A stretch of DNA of 16,959 nt from Spirochaetaceae bacterium (lineage in GTDB: Bacteria; Spirochaetota; Spirochaetia; Treponematales; Breznakiellaceae). A program made the position numbers and the translations under genes. The notes under the pieces are model-generated. The model was not told the DNA's origin and searched no databases. It saw only the letters and a program-made list of their open reading frames with translations. Location: the NCBI GenBank assembly GCA_031279965.1, contig JAITHM010000063.1, forward strand, positions 1 to 16,959, written 5' to 3'. Of this stretch, positions 6,620 through 13,640 are shown one piece after another; the first letter of the stretch is position 1; the number at the start of each line of letters is the position of its first letter.

Positions 6620-8375
6620 ACTTACGGGAACTCCTCCCATGATTGCCGTGATTTATAATTTTACGGCATTGATAGTGCTAATCTTTTTCCGCTTTATCTA
6701 TCCTGATTTCGCCGGAAATGTTTTGTTACTCGATGTTTTTTGGTTTAAGGCGCGGCTTGCCCGAGGTATTCTAACCTATGTTGATATGTTTCCGTCAATT
6801 TTTATGTCAGCGTTGGCGCTTCCGTTTGCGTTCAAAATCCATAAGCAAGAGGCAGAAACTCGTTTTTCCCGGGCTTTTTTTGATTCACTTCGTCCGCATC
6901 TTCTTGTCTGCATCATCGGAACCATCATATATACGCTGCTCTGCCTGATCGCCGTGCCGTTGCTTGGAAATTACGAGATCCGAATACAACGCGAATCACG
7001 GCTCTACAGGGGGGCCATAGAACGGGCAGAGCTTCTTGCCGGCGAGGAAAAATGGATTGAAGCGGCGAGCTTTTTTGCCGTATGCGAACAAATTTGGCCG
7101 GAAAACTCGCGGTACGATGCCCTTGCCGACCGCATTGCAACAGGTATTGAACGGCTCCGCTATAGTCATGATGCCCCAGGCCCCCGCACAAAAAAAACAT
7201 CGCTGGGCGCCTTGCCCGGTGTTGGCGATCCGCTCAACGCTCAGGATGCACTGGCCCTTGCCAAAAAAGCACTGAACGGTGAACGGTATTACGATGCGCA
7301 CTGGCTTGCGAATACAGCGGAACGGCTTGCCAAGCAAGGCAGTGTTGAGGCGACGGATGCGGCGCGGACGGCAAGTCTTGCGTGGAATGCAATAGCCCGT
7401 ATGGAACCGTCGCAGGATGAAGAATTGCTTTTTTCAATCTACCGGCGAAAACGGGAAGGGTACGAAGCACTGATAAGCAGTGAATGGCTGCGCGCCTACT
7501 ATATCTTTCGGTTGCTCAGTAATGACGCGCCGTCCGATCCGGATGTTCAGAAATACCTTACCATGAGTGAACGGGGTCTTCAGACAGTAGCTTTTTTTCT
7601 TGATGAGATGGATGGTGCTGTAGGAGACGCGCAGCTTGATGTTGTGTTTTCACTACCTGATGAAGGCAGCGGACGTGTTGTTATTCGTATCGAGGCGCTG
7701 ACAAACTTTAGCGATGCCGCTTTTGGGCGCGGCCTTGAAGTGCTTGGATTTTCTCAACAAAGCAAGCTTGTTTTTAGGCTTTCAAGCGCCGTTGTAAAGA
7801 TAGTGCCGGTGCCGCTCAATGGCCGCTGGTATACAACGCTGATTTTGCGGGCTGTTGACCGTGAAAACGCCATGCTGGTTCGTGAGCCGGTCTGGACAGG
7901 CAACGCCGCCTATGCTGGCGGCCCGCAGCTTTTGCTAGATATTCCCTTTGAAGAATTTCTGCTTGCTGCCGCGGCGCAGAATGGCACCCAGGGCTTTTTT
8001 CTCCGCGACCTGTGGACTGCGGCAGAAACACTTGGCAGAGACGGGTATGTTCCGCAGGTCTTTGCCGCAGAAATTATCCGCATGATTGCTGAAATGGTTT
8101 TTTTTCCGGCATTTGCTGTCGCTGCGCTTATTATAGGCTGGAAGTACCGCGCTCGTTTTCGTGTCCGCTATGCGCTTTTTCCAATGATGGTTGTTATGCC
8201 GCTGGTGTTTCATTTGGGCGGCACCCTCATGCGGGTGGTGGTTAATTCACTTGCCATCTGGCTTGCGTTGTCATGGGGAATAATTGCGTCACTTGCCATT
8301 ACAATGGCCGGTGCATTGGTGCTTTTTACCTGTTCTCTCTTTATTCTCGCCGCCCAGCGTAGCGCGGAAGAATAG
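6606..8375 (+). CDS. Large membrane protein with TPR-like soluble region
   Basis: This 589-residue protein is unrecognised. Three membrane helices lie near the N-terminus (about 13-32, 60-78, 98-121) and about four at the C-terminus (490-511, 522-540, 545-563, 566-584). The central 370 residues are soluble. Residues 135-320 are helical, with repeats of the type AELLAGEEKWIEAASFFAV, AKKALNGERYYDAHWLANTA and LISSEWLRAYYIFRLL, which look like degenerate tetratricopeptide repeats. Residues 341-445 look beta-rich. The start is GTG 6606, chosen for its Shine-Dalgarno, and it overlaps the upstream gene by 14 nt. The shared plan of helices, soluble domain and helices with the 307-residue neighbour suggests paired subunits of an envelope assembly. 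Which side of the membrane the soluble part faces is not certain. It ends 20 nt from the convergent aminomutase-like gene. Confidence 0.87.
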   Translation: MAKHKLTGTPPMIAVIYNFTALIVLIFFRFIYPDFAGNVLLLDVFWFKARLARGILTYVDMFPSIFMSALALPFAFKIHKQEAETRFSRAFFDSLRPHLLVCIIGTIIYTLLCLIAVPLLGNYEIRIQRESRLYRGAIERAELLAGEEKWIEAASFFAVCEQIWPENSRYDALADRIATGIERLRYSHDAPGPRTKKTSLGALPGVGDPLNAQDALALAKKALNGERYYDAHWLANTAERLAKQGSVEATDAARTASLAWNAIARMEPSQDEELLFSIYRRKREGYEALISSEWLRAYYIFRLLSNDAPSDPDVQKYLTMSERGLQTVAFFLDEMDGAVGDAQLDVVFSLPDEGSGRVVIRIEALTNFSDAAFGRGLEVLGFSQQSKLVFRLSSAVVKIVPVPLNGRWYTTLILRAVDRENAMLVREPVWTGNAAYAGGPQLLLDIPFEEFLLAAAAQNGTQGFFLRDLWTAAETLGRDGYVPQVFAAEIIRMIAEMVFFPAFAVAALIIGWKYRARFRVRYALFPMMVVMPLVFHLGGTLMRVVVNSLAIWLALSWGIIASLAITMAGALVLFTCSLFILAAQRSAEE

Positions 8376-8381
8376 ATATTG

Positions 8382-8407
8382 CCTTAGCATATGCTTTAAG
8401 GAGTTTT
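8382..8407 (+). terminator. Possible terminator hairpin between convergent genes
   Basis: The sequence ccttagcat (8382-8390) can pair with atgctttaagg (8391-8401) with a 2-nt bulge and almost no loop. It is followed by tttt at 8404-8407. It lies between the stop of the 589-residue protein gene and the end of the aminomutase-like gene, whose stop codon it includes. The stem is AT-rich and the T-run short, so the call is weak. Confidence 0.28.
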
Positions 8408-9445
8408 CCAGAGTAAAACGGGTAATTTACCAGGAATATCAAGCTCTGCCGGAAAATCAAGATACCGTGTTTCCTTGCCTTCGCGTCGAAAAACAATTTC
8501 ACGGTTAGTACGCATAACGATATTTTCACGCCGCACTTTGCCTATTTCTGTATCGAGTACAAAGCGGACGGAGTTAATCCATGAAGGCGTTTGCCACTGC
8601 AGCATATCAATGATTTCTTCAATACGCCGCATGCATAATCGAAACGAAGCCGAATATTTGTTGGGCTCGACAATAAATATTGAGAGTGGCCGTATATGCA
8701 ATTCTGTAAGTTGTTCCAGCAATTCTTTTTGAACAGCAAATTGATCGTTAATGCCGCGAAGAAGCGGGTATTGGGCAAACAAGAGTACTCCTTGATTATG
8801 CAAGAGTGATAGCGCATTGCATACCGGTTCGCAAAGTTCATACGGATGATTGATATGCAGAACAAGTTTAACATGATGTTGATTAAGAAGCGCACTGAGG
8901 GCCGGGGTAATACGTTCAGGATGATAAACCGGCGCACGGGTATGTAGGCGGAGCTTCCAGCGAACAAGCGATTTGAATGTGGTTTCCAGATTCTCATCGC
9001 TAAGGATAAGCGGATCGCCGCCTGTTATGACAACTTCTTCAATTTCATTATGCAGTGATAAAAAGGAGGTGAGCGCCGCAAGCTTTTCTTCAAGCGGCGT
9101 TGATTTTTTTTCGTCGCTTAATTTATATGCTCTAAAACAATACTGGCAGTGAGCAAAGCAGCGTTCAGTTATAATAAACGCGACACGGTCAGGGTATTTG
9201 CGGATGATATAGGGCGCTGCCGGCGGTGCGTGCGAAACTTCGTTGATATAATCGGCAGTTTCCCCATCAACATGCAGCGAAAGCCGCTCTTCCGTTGGCA
9301 AAACCGTCCGGTAAAGCGGCCCGCCAATGCCTATCGCCTTGATTTCTTCATTTAATTGCGTACGATAAAACGGCGTTATCTTAACCGGCAAAAGCCGTTC
9401 ACGGGCGGCAAGCTCTAAGTAACGTGCCTCAAGTTCACCGGTCAT
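8396..9445 (-). CDS. Lysine 2,3-aminomutase / EpmB-family radical SAM protein
   Basis: This 349-residue protein belongs to the PLP-dependent radical SAM aminomutases, which convert lysine, or a lysine-like substrate, to the beta isomer. The iron-sulfur motif is C96, C100, C103 (CFAHCQYCF), and the SAM-binding TGGDPL lies at 141-146. K303, in DTEIGK, is the likely PLP lysine. It differs from clostridial lysine 2,3-aminomutase in several ways. It is shorter and lacks the C-terminal cysteine cluster that binds zinc there. The substrate-binding aspartate before the conserved FR appears to be E260. The PLP-lysine loop is two residues shorter than the usual GGGGK version. The length is closer to EpmB, which makes beta-lysine for elongation factor P, but no efp or epmA gene is in this window. 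Its ATG overlaps the rlpA stop as ATGA, so it is translated after rlpA. The substrate is undetermined. Confidence 0.88.
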   Translation of the reverse strand: MTGELEARYLELAARERLLPVKITPFYRTQLNEEIKAIGIGGPLYRTVLPTEERLSLHVDGETADYINEVSHAPPAAPYIIRKYPDRVAFIITERCFAHCQYCFRAYKLSDEKKSTPLEEKLAALTSFLSLHNEIEEVVITGGDPLILSDENLETTFKSLVRWKLRLHTRAPVYHPERITPALSALLNQHHVKLVLHINHPYELCEPVCNALSLLHNQGVLLFAQYPLLRGINDQFAVQKELLEQLTELHIRPLSIFIVEPNKYSASFRLCMRRIEEIIDMLQWQTPSWINSVRFVLDTEIGKVRRENIVMRTNREIVFRREGKETRYLDFPAELDIPGKLPVLLWKTP

Positions 9446-10848
9446 TCAGTGAACTCGACACCCTCCAAACGAGCAACAGCTTTATCAAAGCCTGCTGCGC
9501 CAAGTTTTGTCGCCACCGCCGGTATATCTTCTGTACGCACCCCTGTCAGCACTACACGAAACATATCTTCGTAGCGTTCCCACTGCGGAGCGAATCCAAC
9601 GCTGGTTAGTTGATTATATGCCCGCATCGCGTTTGATGCTTCTTTGAATGAGCCTACCTGGATACGGTAGAGTCTGCCAGGCACAATCGGGCCGCCCAGT
9701 ATTGTTGCTGGAGGAAGCCGCTGCGCCGTTTGAGGAACTGCCGGTGCTGTCTGTGCGGATTGCGGCGCTGCCCGTGGGGCAGCGGCAACCGGTGGTGGAG
9801 CGGCGGCTTGCGGAGGAAGAGCCGCTTGCGGCGGCGGTGCTGAAGGAACATTTCGAGACGGCATCTGTTGAGGAACTGCCGCCTGAGGAGCCGCCGGACG
9901 GGCAGGCGCGGAGGGCGGCGGTGCTGCTTGACGGGCAGGTGTGGAAGTTTGCGGCGTTGCTTGCGGCCGTGCTGCCGGTGCACCAGCCGGATTAGCCTGT
10001 GCCGGATTGGTATAAGGCCGCCATGTATTTTGACTCGCCAAAGGCTGTATCTGGGTCGGTGTCGCGGCGGCAGGAGCGGCCGGCGGAGAAGAAACCTGTG
10101 GAGAAGATGCTGCCGGCTGACGCGGCATGGGGGCTTGTGTTGTTTGCCGTCCAGTCCCCGCAGGATTTGCCGGACTATAAGCCGGCGGATTCTGAGTTGA
10201 AGACCGCGGAGCAGCGGATTGTGGAGCTGGTGGAACGCCCTGTCGCACAGGTTGTTGGGACTGAGAGGCCGAAGCGACCGGTTGACGGGGCTGCGCCTGC
10301 TGAAGAACAGGCCGTGCAGGTTGAGGCGTGGCAGAAGGGTTTCGCGTTGTTGGAGTTGGGTTGGGAGCCGGCATATCTTCCGCAGGAATTTCATTTGAAG
10401 CGAGCGGGTAACCTTCTGCCGGCCGTTCGCCTTCCGCGGTGGGAAGCTCGGGGCTTACCGGCGTATAACTGCGCGGTGCAATTTCAATAAGAACTTTTGC
10501 CGTTCCGGTAACAAGCATATCAAGTTTTTCCGCAGCGGCTTTAGAAACATCAATAATTCTACTGGGAACAAAAGGGCCCCGGTCATTTATCCTAACCTGA
10601 ACCTGACTGCTGTTGGTCAAATTCGTTACGGTAAGCATCGTTCCAAAAGGCAGCGTCGGATGAGCCGCGGTAAACAGCTTAGGGTCAAAGAGCTCGCCCG
10701 AAGCAGTCTGTCTGCCCTGGAATTCTTCGCCATACCACGAGGCAATACCTTCCTGTCTAAAACCGCCGTTTTCCGGCAGTTGCGCTTGCGCGACAGAAAA
10801 ACCTACAAAAACGGTTAATAAAGGGAAAAATGCGATTATCTTCTTCAT
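9442..10848 (-). CDS. rlpA: RlpA-type septal lytic transglycosylase with SPOR domain
   Basis: RlpA cleaves naked glycan strands of peptidoglycan during cell separation. This 468-residue version starts with a signal peptide (about 1-22, ending AQA) without a lipobox cysteine, so it is probably soluble in the periplasm rather than a lipoprotein. The double-psi beta-barrel covers about 30-125. E52, D55, H63 and D89 (in NDRGPF) sit with the spacing of the active-site residues of characterised RlpA. A proline-, alanine- and glutamine-rich, surely disordered linker of about 260 residues follows. A C-terminal SPOR domain (about 391-465, starting YRIQVGSF) should target denuded septal glycan. The linker DNA is GC-rich, which creates long spurious open frames on the other strand. 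No Shine-Dalgarno precedes the ATG, and a -10 element ends 8 nt upstream. The stop overlaps the start of the aminomutase-like gene. Confidence 0.92.
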   Translation of the reverse strand: MKKIIAFFPLLTVFVGFSVAQAQLPENGGFRQEGIASWYGEEFQGRQTASGELFDPKLFTAAHPTLPFGTMLTVTNLTNSSQVQVRINDRGPFVPSRIIDVSKAAAEKLDMLVTGTAKVLIEIAPRSYTPVSPELPTAEGERPAEGYPLASNEIPAEDMPAPNPTPTTRNPSATPQPARPVLQQAQPRQPVASASQSQQPVRQGVPPAPQSAAPRSSTQNPPAYSPANPAGTGRQTTQAPMPRQPAASSPQVSSPPAAPAAATPTQIQPLASQNTWRPYTNPAQANPAGAPAARPQATPQTSTPARQAAPPPSAPARPAAPQAAVPQQMPSRNVPSAPPPQAALPPQAAAPPPVAAAPRAAPQSAQTAPAVPQTAQRLPPATILGGPIVPGRLYRIQVGSFKEASNAMRAYNQLTSVGFAPQWERYEDMFRVVLTGVRTEDIPAVATKLGAAGFDKAVARLEGVEFTE

Positions 10849-10856
10849 ATTCTACA

Positions 10857-10885
10857 ATTATCGTCAAATTTATCTGAAGTGATAA
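10857..10885 (-). promoter_or_regulatory. Candidate rlpA promoter
   Basis: On the minus strand, TTATCA (10885-10880) and GATAAT (10862-10857) are separated by 17 nt and match the consensus at 4 and 5 of 6 positions. The -10 ends 8 nt before the rlpA ATG at 10848, and no Shine-Dalgarno lies between, suggesting a leaderless or nearly leaderless mRNA. The -35 overlaps the inverted repeat at 10875-10909. Confidence 0.5.
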
Positions 10886-10909
10886 GAGGGAAGTTTTAGT
10901 ATTACTTCA
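10875..10909. repeat. 9-nt inverted repeat in the rlpA-lysS divergent promoter region
   Basis: The sequence tgaagtgat (10875-10883) faces attacttca (10901-10909) across 17 nt, with one G-T mismatch. It overlaps the -35 of the rlpA promoter and lies upstream of the lysS promoter. It could be an operator for a dimeric regulator, though no regulator gene is nearby. Confidence 0.4.
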
Positions 10910-10944
10910 ACTCAAAGCAGCTTTCTGGCATACCGGAATCGGCG

Positions 10945-10973
10945 TTGTGCTTAGCGGTGTTTTTCGCTAGACT
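10945..10973 (+). promoter_or_regulatory. Candidate lysS promoter
   Basis: TTGTGC (10945-10950) and TAGACT (10968-10973) are separated by exactly 17 nt. They match the consensus at 3 and 4 of 6 positions. The -10 directly abuts the first ATG (10974). Transcription would begin near the second ATG (10980), which fits a leaderless transcript starting there. Confidence 0.4.
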
Positions 10974-10979
10974 ATGGAT

Positions 10980-12563
10980 ATGGGTAAGAAAGCAGTTCAT
11001 TGGGCCGATGAAACGGCGGAAAAGATCATTCAAGAGAAGGGCGAAAAAGCTTGTTATTGCTGTGCATCGGGAATTACGCCGTCAGGAACGGTGCATATCG
11101 GTAATTTTCGTGAGATTATTTCGGTAGATCTTGTCGCCCGCGCCCTTCGTTCACGGGGCAAGCAGGTGCGATTCATCTATTCTTGGGATGATTATGATGT
11201 TTTTCGCAAGGTGCCTGAAAACATGCCGGACAAAGAAACGCTCACTCAGTATTTACGCAAGCCGATTACTCTTGTCCCTGACCCCTGGGGACGCGATGCA
11301 AGTTATGCCCGCCATCATGAAGTTGATGTGGAAAAAGTGCTTCCGCGTGTGGGTATTGAGCCTGAATATCTCTATCAAACTGAGCGTTACCGTGCTTCGC
11401 GCTATGCACAGGGAATTAAAACAGCGCTTGAAAAACGCGCTGAACTGCGGAGCATACTTGATACATTCCGCGATGATGCTCACAAAATTCAGGGTGAATG
11501 GTGGCCGGTAAGCGTGTTTTGCACCTCATGCACCAAGGACGAAACGGTAATTACCGGATGGGATGGCGATTGGACGCTTTCATATCATTGTAACGCATGC
11601 GGCTACGAAGAAAACGCTGATCTGCGGCATGCACAGGGAGTAAAACTTGGCTGGCGCGTTGACTGGCCGATGCGCTGGGCTTACGAACAGGTTGATTTTG
11701 AACCTGCCGGGAAAGATCATCATAGTCAGGGTGGGTCGTTCGATACCTCGCGGCTTGTTTCAAAACATATCTACAATTATGACGCACCGGTAACATTCCG
11801 CTATGATTTTATTGGCATAAAAGGAAAGGGGGGGAAAATGTCTTCGTCAAAAGGTGAGGTGATCGATCTGCCGGCTCTTCTTAATGTGTATACACCGGAA
11901 CTTGTCCGCTATCTTTTTGCCGGAACACGTCCAAATACGGAGTTTACCATCTCGTTTGATCTGGATGTTATTAAAATTTACGAAGATTATGACAAAACAG
12001 AACGAATTGCCTATAACGTGGAACCAGCAAAAAACGAGGAAACATACCAGCGGGAACGGCGTATGTATGAACTTTCTCAACAGCAGGGCATGGAAGCGAT
12101 TATGCCGTATCAAGCGGCGTTTCGCCATCTGTGTAATCTGCTGCAAATTGCCGATGGTGATATTGATGCCTGTATTGCCCGTCTTAAAGGAGTCTTGCCT
12201 GAACAGAAAGAGCGTCTTAGGCAACGCTGTCAATGTGCGAAAAACTGGCTTGCCGAGGATGCGCCGGAAGAATTCCGTTTTACCCTGCGAGGTGCCGGAG
12301 AACAGCCTGTAGGTGACAGTGCAGAACGTGGTGCAATCCGCGAGCTTCGGGACAGTCTTATTGCTCATATTGAATCTTACCCTGATGATAAATCATGCGC
12401 CGAGGCTATCTATCAGATTGCTGAACGCTGCCAGCTTGACAGCAAGGCGCTTTTTAAGGCCGCTTACCATGCGCTCATCAATAAAGATCAAGGGCCGCGT
12501 CTTGCCAATTTTCTGCGTGTTATTGGCAAAGAACGCCTGCTTGCCATTTTAAGCGCGTATTAA
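10980..12563 (+). CDS. lysS: Class I lysyl-tRNA synthetase
   Basis: This enzyme charges tRNA-Lys with lysine in the cytoplasm. Unlike the common class II LysRS, it has the class I signature: HIGN at 39-42 within ITPSGTVHIGNF, and KMSSSK at 286-291, both ATP-binding motifs of the Rossmann-fold catalytic domain. Two cysteine pairs, C181/C184 and C204/C207, form a probable zinc-binding insertion. The C-terminal part is helical, as expected for the anticodon-binding domain. The length of 527 residues is normal for the class. An ATG two codons earlier (10974) is equally in frame, and neither has a Shine-Dalgarno. I chose 10980 because the candidate promoter places transcription start there. tsaD follows after 2 nt. 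Class I LysRS is typical of spirochaetes, archaea and some alphaproteobacteria, and it is the main support for a spirochaete origin. Confidence 0.96.
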   Translation: MGKKAVHWADETAEKIIQEKGEKACYCCASGITPSGTVHIGNFREIISVDLVARALRSRGKQVRFIYSWDDYDVFRKVPENMPDKETLTQYLRKPITLVPDPWGRDASYARHHEVDVEKVLPRVGIEPEYLYQTERYRASRYAQGIKTALEKRAELRSILDTFRDDAHKIQGEWWPVSVFCTSCTKDETVITGWDGDWTLSYHCNACGYEENADLRHAQGVKLGWRVDWPMRWAYEQVDFEPAGKDHHSQGGSFDTSRLVSKHIYNYDAPVTFRYDFIGIKGKGGKMSSSKGEVIDLPALLNVYTPELVRYLFAGTRPNTEFTISFDLDVIKIYEDYDKTERIAYNVEPAKNEETYQRERRMYELSQQQGMEAIMPYQAAFRHLCNLLQIADGDIDACIARLKGVLPEQKERLRQRCQCAKNWLAEDAPEEFRFTLRGAGEQPVGDSAERGAIRELRDSLIAHIESYPDDKSCAEAIYQIAERCQLDSKALFKAAYHALINKDQGPRLANFLRVIGKERLLAILSAY

Positions 12564-12565
12564 TC

Positions 12566-13579
12566 ATGATTGTCCTGGGAATTGAAAGTTCCTGCGATGA
12601 ATGTTCGGCGGCGCTTGTTCAAGACGGCCGGCAGATCCTTTCTAATGTAATAGCAACTCAGATACCATTTCATGCCCCGTGGGGGGGAGTGGTGCCGGAA
12701 ATTGCCAGCCGGAAACATGCTGAATGGATTTCTTCTGTTGTAAACGAAGCGTTTCAGCGGGCAAGTCTTCCTTTGGAAGCGGCAGATGGCGTTGCCGTTA
12801 CTTCACAGCCAGGTCTTATGGGATCGCTGCTTGTTGGGCTTAGTTTTGCGAAGGCCTTTGCCTGGGCGCGGCGTGTGCCTTTCACCGCGTGCGATCACAT
12901 GCTTGCTCATCTTTATGCATCGCGGCTTGACATGCCGGGGATACAAACGCCGCCGCCTTATCCATTTCTTGCGCTGCTTGTTTCCGGCGGGCATACGCTT
13001 ATTTGCCGCGTAGAAGATTTTCGGACGATGACGGTGCTGGGGACAACTGTTGATGACGCTGCAGGAGAGGCCTTTGACAAGGTTTCCAAACATTATGGAT
13101 GGGGCTATCCTGGAGGAAAGCATATTGATGAATATGCGCGTACAGGAAATGCGGCGGCGTTTGCATTTCCTGTACCGAAGCTTCATCACGGCAGTCCGTA
13201 TGATGTGTCATATTCGGGACTTAAAACAGCGGCTATTCATCAGTGTGAATTTTTTCGCAAACAGGCGGAAACCACCGCTGCCGATCTTGCCGCGTCGTTC
13301 CAAAAAGCGGCGATTGATGTGCTGATACGGGCGTTGTTGAATGCGGTACAGGATACAGGTATTACGACAATTGTTACCGGCGGCGGGGTTGCTGCAAATT
13401 CGTACCTTCGCAGCTGTCTTGCCGCCCAGCAGAATGTTTCCTGCATATTCCCTGCGCCCGAATTGTGCGGAGACAATGCAGCGATGGTTGCCGGACTTGG
13501 CTTTGAATATCTTTCCCGCGGCATCTATACTCCTTTTTCTGTGACTGCCAATCCCCGCAGGGCATTCAGATTGTCATAA
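12566..13579 (+). CDS. tsaD: TsaD, tRNA N6-threonylcarbamoyladenosine transferase
   Basis: TsaD transfers the threonylcarbamoyl group to A37 of tRNAs that decode ANN codons, working with TsaB, TsaE and TsaC, none of which is in this window. The 337-residue length is normal. The metal-binding pair H111 and H115 (HMLAH), the nucleotide-binding SGGHT, and D303 in CGDNAAMVAG are all present. The N-terminal signature reads SCDECS (9-14) where most family members have SCDET followed by A or S, a small substitution near the ATP site. The ATG lies 2 nt after the lysS stop without a clear Shine-Dalgarno, so it is probably cotranscribed with lysS. The pairing is sensible, because tRNA-Lys is a t6A substrate. 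The next gene appears to have its own promoter. Confidence 0.97.
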   Translation: MIVLGIESSCDECSAALVQDGRQILSNVIATQIPFHAPWGGVVPEIASRKHAEWISSVVNEAFQRASLPLEAADGVAVTSQPGLMGSLLVGLSFAKAFAWARRVPFTACDHMLAHLYASRLDMPGIQTPPPYPFLALLVSGGHTLICRVEDFRTMTVLGTTVDDAAGEAFDKVSKHYGWGYPGGKHIDEYARTGNAAAFAFPVPKLHHGSPYDVSYSGLKTAAIHQCEFFRKQAETTAADLAASFQKAAIDVLIRALLNAVQDTGITTIVTGGGVAANSYLRSCLAAQQNVSCIFPAPELCGDNAAMVAGLGFEYLSRGIYTPFSVTANPRRAFRLS

Positions 13580-13604
13580 AGAAATGACTTACCGCCAAGG
13601 GTGG

Positions 13605-13633
13605 TTGACGGCTTTCAAAGAGTCAGATATATC
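13605..13633 (+). promoter_or_regulatory. Promoter of the malic enzyme gene
   Basis: TTGACG (13605-13610) and TATATC (13628-13633) are separated by exactly 17 nt and match the consensus at 5 and 4 of 6 positions. The -10 ends 7 nt before the ATG at 13641, so the first transcribed base should be at or next to the start codon. It lies inside the frame that would be coding if the earlier ATG at 13584 were used. Confidence 0.6.
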
Positions 13634-13640
13634 TGTATGT

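Noticed and set aside
8570..8580. Third copy of the 14-nt repeat inside the aminomutase-like gene
   Set aside because: Only 10 consecutive bases match, within coding sequence, which is expected by chance in a window of this length.
8542..8997. 151-codon minus-strand frame inside the aminomutase-like gene
   Set aside because: The overlapping frame carries the intact aminomutase core, and the alternative product has no family features.
9648..10490. Two plus-strand open frames (115 and 163 codons) and a 246-codon minus-strand frame over rlpA
   Set aside because: They lie opposite or out of frame with the GC-rich proline/alanine linker of RlpA, where stop codons are rare by composition. Their products are arginine- or proline-rich and lack family features.
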